A stretch of DNA of 64,000 bases from the NCBI GenBank assembly GCA_963514095.1, contig OY741283.1:2093306-2157305 (forward strand), written 5' to 3'. The notes under the pieces are model-generated. The model saw nothing but the letters and a program-made list of their open reading frames with translations, was not told the DNA's origin and made no database searches. Shown piece after piece: positions 1 to 12,661 of this stretch. Position 1 is the stretch's first letter; each line of letters opens with the position of its first letter. The DNA comes from Eutrigla gurnardus. Lineage: Eukaryota > Chordata > Actinopteri > Perciformes > Triglidae. The position numbers and the translations under genes are program-made.

Positions 1-555
1 GATTAACCCTGTAAGAACTACAGGAACAACCCTGGAAGAACTACAGGAACAACCCTGGAAGAACTACAGGAACTACCCTGGAAGAAATACAGAGACAACC
101 CTGGAAGAACTACAGAAACAACCCTGGAAGAAATACAAGAACAACCCTGGAAGAAATACAGAGACAACCCTGGAAGAACTACAGGAACAACCTGGGAAGA
201 ACTACAGAAAAAGCCCTGGAAGAATTACAAAAACATCCCTGAAGCACTACAGAAACAACTCTGGAAGAACTACAGAATCAATCCTGGAAGAACTACAGAC
301 TCAACCCTGAAAGAACTACAGAAACAACCCTGAAAGAACTACAGAAACAACCCTGAAAGAACTACAGAAACAACCCTGGAAGACCTACAGAAACAACCCC
401 GGAAGAACTACAGACTCAACCCTGGAAGAACTACAGACTCAACCCTGGAAGAACTACAGAAACAACCCCGGAAGAACTACAGAAAAAAAACCTGGAAGAA
501 CTACAGAAACAACCCCGGAAGAACTACAGAAACAACCCTGGAAGAACAACTACAG
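1..555. repeat. 22-bp minisatellite at window edge
   Basis: About 25 degenerate tandem units of roughly 22 bp built around GGAAGAACTACAGAAACAAC run from the first base to about 555, so the array probably continues outside the window. It lies downstream of the C16orf89 stop codon (minus strand). No coding potential is seen. Confidence 0.95.
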
Positions 556-944
556 GTGAGAATGCTTCAATCAAACTGTCGGCTCATTGAACATCACATG
601 AAATCCCTCATCCCGATCACGCTGTCATACTGACAAACATTCATGCTTGTTGCACCAAATAACAGGATTGGAGGATTGGAGCATCACTACTTTGCTAGTT
701 ATTGCATTTGGGATTAATTAGCTCTGTAGTTAACATTCAGCACCTGAGGAATGAAGCATCTTCCTGGCTATAATCGCAGAATAAAAAGCAGCCGCATCCC
801 AGCGTTAAATAAAGGATCGGCAGAAGTTTACGACTCGTGTTCACACAGCAACATATTGTGTCGGGTTTCCAGCCGTGACGACCAGGTGATCTATAATGTT
901 TGGTTCTTGTGAACGCAACCATGAAGGGGGGGGGGGGGGGGCGT

Positions 945-3900
945 TCAGGAGAGCGGCCTCTTGGTTATGTCCTGTTCTGTCAGGTAGTAGTTCAGGTATC
1001 CTCCCAGAGCGCCGACGGCCACCGCCGTCATGTGACTGGAGCAGCCGTCTGAGAGAATAACGGAGAGAGAAGTGTTAAATACCAAAACCACAATCTTTAA
1101 CATCCTTCTCCTCGCCTGCAAAGCTCTTCTTCATGTTTAGACAGCATCATCTTAAAGATCTCATTCAGCCCTACTGTCCTACTAGAGTACTACACTCTCT
1201 GCATGCGGGGTTCAGGGTTTGTACGGGTGCTGGAAATCCTTGAAACGGGACAGGCATTGGAAATTAGCTAAGGCTATAAATGCTATGATGCTTTCTGTTG
1301 GATTGTTGCACAATCCACATGACCTGTATCTGTCCCTATCAAATAAACGTAAAATGAAAATGAAATGAAAACACTTGAATTTTAGTGTCTTGAAATGTGT
1401 GTTGTATGTGATGACATGTATGATAGAACAGAGAAAAGAAGATCTCCATATTTGAGGGACTGAAAACAGCATTTTCTGACATTTCTTTATGAAAAATGAC
1501 TTTTGATGATGAACAGATGATGAAAATAGTTGGTGATTATATTTCTGTGGATCTGTTAGTGGAATTAGTTTTCCTTTCATTTGTGGTCCTTCTGTAAAAA
1601 GCTGTCTCCAAACATCATGTTGGTTGTTTAGAGGACAATAACATCTCATTTAATGTGATGAACAAGTGACATAATAAGTAGACTGAATACTGACCATTGG
1701 ATTGATACAAATATGGAGTTTACCACAGCTGGAAGGGGCTGGAAAAGCATGGAAATGCACCTTGAAGTGCTTGGACAGTGCTTGAATTTGACTTGGGAAA
1801 AGGTGGAGGAGCCCTGAGGGTAACTGGTCGTTCCTAGAGTCTTATACTAAGGGCTGGCTCAGGCTTGACCTGGACCGGCCCTTAGTTATGCTGCTGTAGG
1901 CCTCAACTGTCAGGGAATATATAATGATACACTCAGCCTCTCTCTCTCTCTCTCTCTCTCTCTCGCTCTGAGAGAGCCTGGTTTCGTCCCGCCACTAGAT
2001 GGCGCTGTAACACTTTGTGTACCTGGAAGTATCTTCTCCCTCCTCCTGACTCTCCTGTGCGGCTGCAGCTGTTCCAGCAGCTCGTCTCCGATGATCTGAG
2101 ACATGATGCTCTCTGGGAAAACAAAGACCAGATGAAGCCGTTCCTCCATCCTCCGGTTCGGTAGGGATTTAAAATGTGAATTTAAAAACACTCACTGTCT
2201 CTCCCGAAGCAGCCCACTTCCTCGTCCTGCAGCCGGAGGATATGCTGCAGCCAATCAGCATTGTAGAAGTCGGAGAAACCGGACAATCCGCAGACGAGGA
2301 CTGTTGACGGAGATCAGAGCAACGCAAGTAAGTCAACACACAATGAAACCTTCAATGGGATCTGTTCACATCTGTGTGCACCGTCACCGTCGTCATGGAA
2401 ACGCATACGGAAAAAGAGATTCTCAAAGATCCACGGTAACTTTTGTTTGTTGTCGGTACATTTCTATTTGAAAATGAGTGGGCCGGCTCATGAGTGGGCC
2501 GGCTCATAATTGGACCAGCTCATGATTGGACCGGCCCGTGATTGGACCGGCCCGTGATAGGACCAGCCCGTTATTGGACCGGTCATAATTGGACCAGCCC
2601 GTTATTGGACCGGCCCGTGATTGGACCGGCCCGTGATTGGACCGGCCGGTGATTGGACCAGCCTGTTATTGGACCGGCCCGTGATTGGACCAGCTCATAA
2701 TTGGACCGGCCTGTGATTGGACCGGCCCGTGATTGGATCGGCCCATGATTGGACCAGCTCGTTATTGGACCGCCCGTGATTGGACCGGCCCGTGATTGGA
2801 CCGGCCCGTGATTGGACCAGCCTGTTATTGGACCGGCCCGTGATTGGACCAGCTCATAATTGGACCGGCCTGTGATTGGACCGGCCCGTGATTGGACCGG
2901 CCAGTGATTGGACCAGCCTGTTATTGGACCGGCCCGTGATTGGACCGGCCCATGATTGTGTGACGGTGCTGCGAGTGACAAAGATGGCAGAGGAAGAAGA
3001 GAGAGCTGTTTTAAAATCTCACTGTTCTCGATGAAGATGTCGACCGTCTGCTCGGTCAGACCGTCTTGGATGATCTGCTGGTTGGTCTTCATCATGTTGG
3101 AGCAGAAGATCTTCTCGTAGCTGCGCTCCGTCATGTTGGCCCGGGACGCTCGCGTGTCGCCTTTCAGCAGGTCGGTGCAGCGTTTCTGAGGAGGAAACGC
3201 CAGTCAGTCGTTCTGCCACGTTATTGATCTCCTTCTGTCTCATGGGATTGTTTTAAACCAGGTATTAAAGATGAGGATGCTGTTCCCCTCCGTTAACATG
3301 CTGTAAATGACTAGGCTAGGATATATACATATATATGAAACCTGAGATAAATATAACTGTCCTCTAGCGCCACCAGCAGGACAAACGCTGATGGGGAAGG
3401 CCTTTAATTATGATACAAAGACATAGATTGATGGTTATTTGCTTCCTTCAGAGTTAATGAGAGGACCGCTCTCAGTTTGGAGGCAGCTAAACCTAAAACT
3501 AAGTCCCGCCCCTCAAATGCACACCGGCCAATCAAAGTGCAGCATCATATAGTTCTGAAGAGGGTCCGGCTTCAGGCTGGTTTCAAGAATTTTGTCTTAA
3601 ATCCTCGTAAATATTTGCTCTGTGAACTGTTTTTTTTTTTGTCCTTCAGGGAAACACAATGTAAACACTTGCGAGGCTAACTGTTTCCCTCTACTTCCAG
3701 TCTTTATGCTAAGCTAAGCTAATCACCTCCTGGCTCTTTTGAGTTTGAAGAAAGTGAATAAGTGAATCTTTTGGGCGGTTGGATGGGTTTGCGTGAGCGG
3801 CGTGAGCGTCTCACCATCTTTGCGATCATGAAGTAGAGCAGCTGGTGGGACAGCGAGTAGAGCGGACAGCCGAACCGGGTCATGGTGTCGCGGCAGGGTT

Positions 3901-5169
3901 TGGTGACGATGCACGGCGTCCCGTTCATCTTCCTGCTCGCCACAGACACACACATCAAAGACACACACAGCATCATCATCCTGTCATCACTTCCTCTTTC
4001 AGAGAGAAATGTCTCAATATGCATAATGAGGGTCGGTTTGTTCCTACGATGAGTCGGCACATAAATGTGTTTTCACTGCAGGAACTAAGTGTGTCGTTGT
4101 GTGTGTTGTGTGTCCTACCAGGTCCCCAGCAGCAGGGTCAGACCCTTGTTGTGTGTGTAGTTGTGTGTGTTGTGTGTCCTACCAGGTCCCCAGCAGCAGG
4201 GTCATACACTTGTCGCTGAGCTGCTCGTCGTAACACTCGGTGGTCATGATGGACGGATACACCAGACTGGGATCTGTGGAGGTCCACTCATGGGGGACCA
4301 CCCAGAACCTCCAGGTCAGCAGGGGCTCGAACTCTGGGAGGGGGGGGGGCACGGAAAGTACTGATCCTCTACTGCGGTTCAAGTACTAATACACACTGAA
4401 AATACTCCACTACAAGTAAAACCGTCACCCCAACGAGCCTTCTGGGAAACGGAGTCTCTCTCACCTGTGTAGTACTTGGGGTCGTTCTCCTTCAGGGCGA
4501 CGCCGGCCTTGTCTAAGACCTGGTCCAGGCGTTTGACGAGAGCGACGGCAGCGGTTCTCTGAGCCCAGGAGACCGGGTCGCTGTGAGGCCACGTCCGAAC
4601 CGCCTCCTTCAGCTCCGCTGGGACACAAAACCACCAAACCCTTACTGACAACTACAAATAATCACTAGTATGCTGATACATCTGTGGATTTATTAGCTAG
4701 AGCCCAGTCCCTTCCACACAGTGAGGATGGACTGGTGGAACATTCATGTTCCCCAGAGGATGAATCCTCTGACTTCTTTCCCTCCACAAGGGTCACGATT
4801 ATGGTTTCTAGACTGAAATATCTCAACAATTATGGGATGGATCGCCGTTAAATTTGATGCCGTTAAAACACGTTCATGTTCCCCTCAGGATGTACTGTCA
4901 TCATTTTGGCGATCCTATGACTTTCCTTTTCGCACCATAATCAGACCGACAGACAGGCAGACAGACAGGCAGACAGATAGACAGGCAGACTTGTTTTTTT
5001 ACACGTACGTCCTGTTGGTGTTCTCTTAGTGTGACTTAGAGGGAAGGTTTACTTAAGGGGCGATCACACCAGACGTGATAGACGCGAATATAAGCCTTGT
5101 CTTGGCTTCTCACCTCTCGAGCATAATAATTCATCTTCCATTCATTACTATTGTTGTTTTTAAACAGGC

Positions 5170-5210
<41 letters not shown>

Positions 5211-5683
5211 GGTTTGAGGGTCTTTAACCTTTAAAGTTTATATAATTCCCCTAAAGTAAAAGAAAAGTCTATTAAAACAGTAACACTGCCTACACGTTTG
5301 CCAAATAGTGACCCCCCCCCCCCTGTATCTGAACCCACTCGCGACAAACCCCCCAAATAGAGAGCAGCTGTCTGTCTCCCTGCTGTTGGAGCTGTCTCTC
5401 TCTCCCTCCCTGTCTCCCTGCAGTTGAAGCTGTCTCTCTCTCCCTCCCTGTCTCCCTGCAGCCTGCTCTGCAGCCCGGGACGCGTTCACGTACCCTGCAG
5501 CAGCACGAAGCCGACCACCCCGTCCAGGTTGATGTGCTCGTGCTGCCGCTCCAGGAAGGACGTTCCCCTGGAGAGGCTGCTCAGGAGGTCATCGATCACC
5601 TCCGCCCGCGAGCCCGACGACGAAAGCAGCACTGCGGCAAACAGAGCCAGCGCTGCGGCCAGCCGGTGCCCCGCCGCCCGCAT
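945..5683 (-). CDS. C16orf89: C16orf89 homologue, secreted protein (UPF0764 family)
   Basis: Eight coding exons on the minus strand: 5494-5683, 4465-4617, 4183-4333, 3815-3932, 3023-3185, 2196-2300, 2023-2112 and 945-1048. All have GT-AG borders and join in frame to 357 aa plus stop, close to the human length. The start at 5683 gives a clear signal peptide (residues 1 to about 27, LAAALALFAAVLL core), followed by EVIDDLLSSLSRGTSFLERQ and the INLDGVVGF motif. The C-terminal half has CSNMM, DIFIEN, CGLSGFSDFYNADWLQ, GCFGRD and, in the last exon, DGCSSHMTAVAVGALGGYL; these match my recollection of the human C16orf89 protein (DUF4735). The molecular function is unknown; the human gene is reported as thyroid-enriched and the product as secreted. 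Position next to ALG1 and EEF2KMT, as in human 16p13.3, supports orthology. A run of about 16 G lies just beyond the stop codon. Confidence 0.93.
1213..1816. mobile_element. Non-autonomous DNA-transposon-like repeat, copy 1 (with nested insertion)
   Basis: Begins CAGGGTTTG and ends GGAGCCCTG, so the termini are short imperfect inverted repeats (CAGGG...CCCTG). Long stretches recur almost identically at 22697-22935 and 38615-38940 (GTGCTGGAAATCCTTGAAA at one end, GCTGGAAAAGCATGGAAATG near the other). Relative to those copies, about 120 bp are inserted at 1246-1368, ending in an A-rich tail like a retroposed 3' fragment. The termini suggest a hAT-type MITE, but no clear target-site duplication was found. 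Lies in the last intron of the C16orf89 homologue. Confidence 0.7.
2475..2956. repeat. 16-bp GC-rich minisatellite in C16orf89 intron 5
   Basis: About 29 tandem units of ATTGGACCGGCCCGTG with variants (CCAGCTCATA, CCGGCCTGTG). Each unit holds ATTGG, the reverse of CCAAT. Sixteen bases is not a multiple of three, so 48 bp give a 16-residue peptide period on the minus strand, and the reading frame of exon 5 stays open far into the array. Confidence 0.95.
4108..4206. repeat. Local direct duplication across a splice donor
   Basis: A block of about 40 bp containing TGTGTCCTACCAGGTCCCCA occurs at about 4108-4143 and again at 4167-4206, 64 bp apart. On the minus strand the right-hand copy contains the donor of C16orf89 exon 3 (exon end 4183). 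The left-hand copy is therefore an identical decoy donor 64 bases into the intron. Confidence 0.85.
4946..5208. repeat. Two (CAGA)n microsatellites in C16orf89 intron 1
   Basis: Interrupted CAGACAGG-type tetranucleotide repeats at about 4946-4990 and an almost pure (CAGA)n run at 5165-5208. Simple-sequence DNA with no other feature seen. Confidence 0.9.
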
Positions 5684-5810
5684 GGTTCCTCGCTCGGATA
5701 ACTTCGGTCCGGAGGCTCCGGGGACGGCAAGCTGGAGAGGAGAGGAGGGATGTGGATGGCTGTCCTCCGAGGGAGGGAGGGTAGGTAGGGAGGGTGGGGG
5801 GGGACGGCCA

Positions 5811-5818
5811 TGACGTCA
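5811..5818. promoter_or_regulatory. Palindromic CRE in C16orf89 proximal promoter
   Basis: TGACGTCA, the full cAMP-response-element palindrome, lies 128 bases upstream of the ATG at 5683 on the minus strand, inside a G-rich stretch. Binding by CREB/ATF is inferred from the motif only. Confidence 0.5.
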
Positions 5819-5829
5819 CACAGGCTGTC

Positions 5830-7391
5830 ATTACGAAATCCAAACATTATTAAGTTATTTTTACAGAGATATTAAAAAAAAGGATTGATATGAACTTCTC
5901 ATTTTATCAAATACATCCTGATGATTTATGTCATCTCTTGTATTTTTTCATTATTATTATATTTATAATATAATTAGTGTTATTATTATTATTAAGTTAT
6001 ATGTACATTAATTTCGCAATATATCGAGATATGAAATGTTTTTTTCTTATTCCTCTACCAAATCAAACCAATACTATATTTTAAATGTGATACTATTACT
6101 ACTAATTTCATAAACATATTCAAAATTTCTAATTCATAAACCACTATTTTAATTGTTTTGAAAATGAATTCAAACAAGACATTAAGTCCATTTTAAATTC
6201 TAAAAACAAAAAAAGCTATTAAAAAACCCTGAATCTGTGTATCATATCAAAATATATTATTTTATTTATAGAACACATGATTTTGAATTCCTCATTAATT
6301 AGGTTTCTGGTCTCCAAGACAAAAAAAGTTTACAAACTAAAACTAACCCTAACCAAATGATCAGTTATTGATTATTACATGATATTAATTACATGATAAG
6401 CATTTGGATTTCCACAGAGGACACAAGGAGAGTACACATCCTTGCAGTAAAAGTACTAATACACGCTGAAAATGCTCCACTACAAGTAAAACCTCACTCG
6501 AGTAAAAGTAGTTAAAGGGTAAAGGTTTGATGGTAAATGCTCCCAGTGTTTCACTATTACATCTGGATGAATAATTCTTATGGTGAAAGCGTTTTGGATT
6601 TCCACATCGGTCTGAGTTTTGGGCAGATGGTGGTCTGTGGGCGACCGATTGAGGAAGACAGTGACTGATCAAAGTTTCACCATCGGTGAGGCAATTGTTC
6701 TCTGTTACCAAGGGGCATTATGGGAGTCAGAGCAGCAGAAACAGTCTTGATGTATACGCCACGTATTAAAGACATGTAGCTTCAGCTTATTTGCAGCCCC
6801 CATGGGCTCATATCATTCACTTTATATTAACTGTATAAGTATATACTAAATATGGACTAATGAATGAACTACCATATAATGAGTGTCATTTTCTTCATTA
6901 TAAGATCTTACAAATCAAACCTCTTAAGATATGAGTACAAAGTCTTGTTTCAAATAACCTTTATTGTGAAGGGACAAAGGTGAAATAAACCAGCTGGTTC
7001 AGGGTTTCTGTTTGTTTCATTTAAATAATCGAAAAGGTAAACAGTGTTGCTGTCATTTCTCAAACAACATAATACCAACATGTCAAAGTTAACTCCATGA
7101 AAGCCAAACATATTTTTGTTATTTCAAACCCAAATAATCATCTCTGGATCTCCGTTAGATTTATCTCGTGATCAAATAGGAGGCCATCATTTTATTATTA
7201 TTAATTTAACCTGTGTTTCTAGCATCTCTGAATGCTATATTTGTGTAGCTGTAATGTTTGTACAGAATTAAGGCCGATATCATCCTGTCCTGAATATTGT
7301 AGAAAAGCCAGTTTCTTCTGTTTGTCTTGTTTACTCATACACAGAGACGTACAACAATATACTGTAAGTCCACAGACAAATAATAATAATA

Positions 7392-7432
<41 letters not shown>

Positions 7433-8009
7433 AAGCACACAAGATTTTAAAATCACTAACAAACTAAAAAAGTACTGAACATTTAAAAAATGAATATAAA
7501 AAATAACTACAAAAGTAAAGCCAGGAAGTAGGCAACACAGGTTTTACCCAAAAATACACAATCATTTTTGACAACTTTTTCATATTGTAATTTAAATATT
7601 TTGACAAAGATACAGTTTTGAGAAAGTCTCAGTGATTATAATCATTTGACAAACAAGAATTACAAGATTAATCATGCAACAAGTTTTATTCATTACATAC
7701 TCAACATACACTGTCCAGTTTTATGCTTACTATGTATTATATCTGTATTTATATGTATATTATATACCAACAAAGAACAAGTATCGTTATCATATCACTT
7801 CACTCCCACTATTCAAATCCACACTCTAATCCCATCTGTTTAAAACCTTGCCTTTTCCATGTGATTTAAATTGCACTGTCTAATTCTAACTGTCCACATT
7901 TTAACTGTCTATTTTAATTTATTGTTTGTTTTGTATTTTATTTGTTGTTTTGTATTCACTGTCGGTATCATTGAGAGCTCTGAAAGGCGCATTTAAAAAT
8001 AATTTAAAT

Positions 8010-8049
<40 letters not shown>

Positions 8050-8270
8050 AAACACAAGCAGAATCGTTGGGTTTAGTTTATTCTGTCAAATAATGCCAAC
8101 AAGATTAAAATCTATGAATTGATTAAAAGGAAACACCTAACTTTATTATTGATCATACTGTATAATTATGGTTTGATTACTTTTTCCTTTGGAGCGCATG
8201 AGCTTTGCGGTCCCTTTAAATCTTAAGCTCCTCCTCCTCCTTCTCCACTGGAACACGTCATCATCACAAC
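5830..8270. other. AT-rich spacer between C16orf89 and ALG1
   Basis: Divergent intergenic DNA of about 2.4 kb. It is strongly AT-rich, with an (AAT)n run at 7379-7431 and (ATT)n at about 8010-8045. About 7820-8000 resembles the 3' tail of an L2-like LINE. No convincing gene was found; the short ORFs are low complexity. The last 60 bases before ALG1 are pyrimidine-rich (CTCCTCCTCCTTCTCC) and may be its core promoter. Confidence 0.6.
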
Positions 8271-8282
8271 TTACAAACAAAC

Positions 8283-11200
8283 ATGGCGTCGCTCTGCAGC
8301 CGCGCGGCTCCTCTGGCCGTGTTCGCGGTGTTCGCGGCGCTGTTAATCGCGTTCTTCGGCGCCGGTTCCGGTGTCACGTGGCCGGTCGCGTGCTTGACCG
8401 CCGGTGCCGGTCTGGCGTGGCTCTGGTTGCGGCGGCGGGACGCCGGGACCGAGCGGCGGGTCTGCGTGCTGGTGCTCGGGGATATCGGTCGCAGTCCCCG
8501 GATGCAGTATCACGCTCTGTCCCTCAGCAGACACGGGTACCACGTCACGCTGGTCGGGTTTCTAGGTGAGAAGGAACCCTACACCGTCATGCCTACGTCA
8601 TTCAAACGTCACCGGGTGTTGTTAATCAATCAACTGTATTGATCACAGTGTCACAGCAGCGAAGAGGGAGTACATAAGTATACCTGTACATAAGTATACA
8701 TGTACATACGTATACACACCTGTACATAAGTATACATGTACATACGTATACACACCTGTAGATAAGTATACATGCCTGTACATACCTGTTGTAACTAAAT
8801 AACTATACAGCGACCTGTGTGGAGGGAGTATTCAGATCCGTTACTCCAGTAAAAGTACTAATATCACACAGTAGCCTAAATGTACCAATACCACATAGTA
8901 AAGATACTCTGTTATAGTAAAAGTACTAATACCAAACAGTAAAGGTACTCTGTTACAGTAAAGGTACTAATACCACACAGTAAAGATACTCTGTTGCAGT
9001 AAAGGTACTAATACCACACAGTAAAGGTACTCTGTTACAGTAAAGGTACTAGTACCACACAGTAAAGGTACTCTACACGTGGAACCACATCAGCAGTGTT
9101 TCTGGTTTAGTTTCTTGCTCAAAGTTCAGTTTTATAAAAGTGTGTATTTTGTTTTACGGATCTTTACGACGAGGCGTCGAGCCGAAGTAGTAAACTGTGT
9201 GTTTTTCTGGTCGTAGACAGCAAACCTCACGGTGACGTGCTGAGGGAGGAGAACATCACGCTGCTCGCCATCGCAGAGGTGAAAGGGCTTCGAGGTAACT
9301 GGAAGTATTTGTAAAAGTACAAATACCACACTGAAAAATACTCCAATACAAGTAGAAGTCCTGCTCTCAAAACCTTCAGTAGCTAAATGTATTTAAAGTG
9401 GTTATGATGGTATGATAATATTACTACGTAAATGTTACATAAATACATCATCATCTGTCCTGTGAGAACGTCCCGTTTTCAGCTGATGAAAAAACAGTAG
9501 GAAGTCGTAGAAAGTACTCGTGTGAGGTATAAGTACCATGTTTGTTCCCTCAGCGGGGCCGAAGCTCGTCACCTACGTGACGAAGGTGATGCTCCAGAGT
9601 CTTCAGCTGCTCCGCCTCCTGCTGAGCGTCCAATCACACGCTTTCCTCCTGATGCAGGTCTCACATTCATGTTGTTTTATTACCCTCATCAATAAAGTAC
9701 TTAAAGAGTATTTAATATTCCTGCTTACTACATGTTATTGATTGTTACAGCAAAGGTACTAATTAGTACTTACTACGGCAGTAAAAGTACTAATACCACA
9801 CAGTAGATATACTCAGTTACAGTGAAAGTACTAATACCACACAGTAAAAGTACTTATACCACACAGTAAAGATACTTTACAAGTGGATCAGCAGTGATTC
9901 TGGTTTCGTTTCTTGCTCAAAAATCAGTTTTTTATATTACGGATCTTTAAACATGATTGATTTTGTTTACCCAGAATCCCCCGGGGCTCCCCAGCATGGC
10001 GGTGGCGTGGCTGGTGTGCGTCCTGCGCGGCAGCAGCTTCGTCATCGACTGGCACAACTACGGCTACACCATCATGGCCCTGAGTCACGGCGAGACGCAC
10101 CCGGTGGTCCGGCTGGCCAAGTGGTGAGCGAGGACTGATCGATTGATTAGTGATCGTTTGATTAGTGATGTTTGGGCTTTTCGTCCTGCTGGTTTTCTGG
10201 AGATAATAAAGTAAAGAAGTGCGTTGCTCCGTCTAAGAGAAAAGTACTGTATATGTTGTATAATTTCTACCAAAATAAAGAGATTTCTTCTTCCAGGTAT
10301 GAACGTTTCTTCGGCCCTCTGGCGACTCACAACCTGTGTGTGACCAACGCCATGAAGGACGACCTGCAGAAAAACTGGGGCATCAAGTATGTTTGGTTTT
10401 TACATAATGAGATATTTTAGTGTCCAAACTAAATTCATTCCGAATTTTTATTCAATAAATAACAAAAAATAACAGTACACTGTAGTACACATTTGAGCCA
10501 CAAGAGGGAGTTTATATTGTAGCCTGCCTCTGCTGTGAAAGGCTAAAGCACTCTGTTTGTTTTACTGAGAGGAGTTGGTTTAAAATGTCTTCCCTGAGAG
10601 GAAGTTTGGCTTTTTAAAGGACAGGGAAGTGAGACGGTTATGACTGTTTTTCAGGGCGACGACTCTGTACGACCGACCGGCCGCCATCTTCAGGGAGACG
10701 CCGCCGGCGCAGCAGCATGAGCTCTTCGTGAGGCTCGCCGACACCCATCCTCAGTTCCAGAGCGACGGGTGAGAAAGCCACGGGGGGGCGGTTCCTCACG
10801 GTTCAGTCACAAACTGAGTTTCTCTCTCCATCACATGGTTCAAAGCTGGAGGAGCTTTGTCTCCCCCTTCTGGCAGTGAGAGGAATTACAACATAGGAAA
10901 GACATTTCTTTTCAAATGCATCCAAATCAAAATTGTTGCTAATCGCTGACACATCTCAAAGAGGTTCAGACTTTGAATAAATAATGAACAATAAGAATTT
11001 ATTCCAAGCATTTAGTAAACAGAAAATAATTTAAAGACTGGCATTTAAAGGGTTATGGGAATATAATATATCATATTGAAATGTATTAATATTTTGTCGT
11101 TTAATCAGGACAGGTGTTTGTTTAAAACTGAAATATTTTTTTAATTTTCAAGCATTTTGTTTTTAATAATTCATTAGAATCAATGTTGCTCATCAGTGCC

Positions 11201-11850
11201 GTTTCCCTGAATCAGCTGTTTGTGTGTTTTTCCAGGTGTGACGACGAGCATCTGGAGACATCGGCTTTCTCGGTGCGTGACCTCACCGACGACACGGTGA
11301 CCTTGAGGGCGGAGCGACCGGCGCTGCTGCTCAGCAGCACCAGCTGGACAGGTGAGACTTCATCATCTTTTTCCAGCGTCTCAGGCGTCTATGAAACTGA
11401 TCCGACGTCGTTTGTCTCCACAGAGGACGAAGACTTCTCCGTCCTCCTGAAGGCTCTTGAAGGTACGAGATATTTGAAACATCCGCCGCCATCAAAGGCG
11501 GAGCTTTAAACGTGTGTTTCATCGGCCGTTTGTTCTCCACAGGGTACGAAGGTTTCATCAGAGGAGGAGCTTCTTTACCGCCGCTCGTCTGCGTGATCAC
11601 AGGTAACCTGCTGCCTCGCCGCCGCCGCCTCGTTACACGGGAGCTTTCATTACAGTGTGTGTGTGTGTGTGTGCAGGTAAGGGTCCTCAGAAGGAACACT
11701 ACAAGAAGCTGATTGGCTCCCTGCGTTTAGAACATGTGACCATCTGCACGCCGTGGCTGGAGGCCGAAGACTATCCCGTCTTACTGGGTAAGAACGAGTC
11801 CTCATCGGGACCCAACACGGTCCAGTCTAGTTCCCCCTCAGAACACCGTT

Positions 11851-11947
<97 letters not shown>

Positions 11948-12483
11948 TCAGGATCAGCTGACCTGGGTGTGTGTCTCCACACCTCCTCCAGCGGTCTGGA
12001 TCTCCCCATGAAGGTGGTCGACATGTTCGGCTGCTGTCTGCCCGTCTGTGCCGTCCACTTCCACTGGTGAGTCACTTTACTGGATTCATCAGGTGATGAA
12101 GATGATGACGATGGTGGTGATCACGATCTCCCCCCCCCCCCCAGTCTAGACGAGCTGGTGAAGCATGAAGAGAACGGACTGATCTTCAGAGACTCTCAGG
12201 AACTCGCCGAGCAGCTGAAGGTGAGACGAGTCGAGCTGTCTGGACTTTTATTATTATTATGATTATTATTATTATGAATATGTTTCACTATTCCTTTGGT
12301 TCGTCTTCCAGGATTCTCTTACATCCATTCATCTTTGTGTGTTTTCAGTCTCTTCTGTCCGAGTTCCCCACCTCCGACGGCCGACTGGGAGCGTTCAGGA
12401 GGAACCTCCGGTCCAGCAGGGGGCAGCGCTGGGACGACAACTGGGACCAGAACGTGCTGCCGGTGATCGCCGCACCGTCGTAG
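8283..12483 (+). CDS. ALG1: ALG1, chitobiosyldiphosphodolichol beta-mannosyltransferase
   Basis: Adds the first mannose (from GDP-mannose) to GlcNAc2-PP-dolichol on the cytosolic face of the ER, an early step of N-glycan assembly (GT33, GT-B fold). Thirteen exons join in frame to 489 aa: 8283-8565, 9217-9294, 9554-9657, 9975-10123, 10297-10386, 10655-10768, 11236-11351, 11424-11462, 11543-11602, 11677-11787, 11952-12066, 12145-12220 and 12349-12483. An N-terminal membrane anchor (about residues 8-50) precedes VCVLVLGDIGRSPRMQYHAL. Then come NPPGLPS and DWHNYGYTIM (about 180-189), GKGPQKEHY, HTSSSGLDLPMKVVDMFG (about 391-408) and ELVKHEENGLIF, all typical of ALG1. The start ATG follows an A-rich leader (ACAAACATGG). 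It is slightly longer than the human protein (464 aa) because of the GC-rich N-terminus and tail. An AATAAA at 12522-12527 is a candidate poly(A) signal; a second is at 12662. Confidence 0.97.
8650..9080. repeat. Two tandem arrays in ALG1 intron 1
   Basis: About 8665-8790 holds repeats of GTACATAAGTATACATGTAC type. About 8836-9075 holds units of about 45 bp built from AGTAAAGGTACTCTGTTACA and CTAATACCACACAGTAAAG. Related units recur in ALG1 intron 3 (about 9745-9880), so the same sequence seeded two introns. Confidence 0.85.
9745..9900. repeat. Second array of the 45-bp family in ALG1 intron 3
   Basis: Contains CTAATACCACACAGTA and AGTACTTA units like those in intron 1. The flank GTGGATCAGCAGTGATTCTGG also resembles the sequence after the intron-1 array (GTGGAACCACATCAGCAG...), which points to duplication of a larger block. 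Confidence 0.75.
11855..11946. repeat. (GT)46 microsatellite in ALG1 intron 10
   Basis: A pure GT dinucleotide run of about 92 bases. It ends only a few bases before the acceptor of exon 11 (exon start 11952), so its length could affect splicing. Likely polymorphic. Confidence 0.97.
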
Positions 12484-12661
12484 ACGCCAGAGAGGAACTT
12501 CTTAATGAGCGACACTTTCACAATAAAAGCCCGTTTCACTGTGACTTCATTCCCGAGGGGAAGAGTTTACAGACGGACAGGAAGTGTGTTTACAGGGACA
12601 AACGAACCTTTTCATTCCAGCGTTTCACAAGAAAGACACTTTGGCACGATGTACATTTGTA

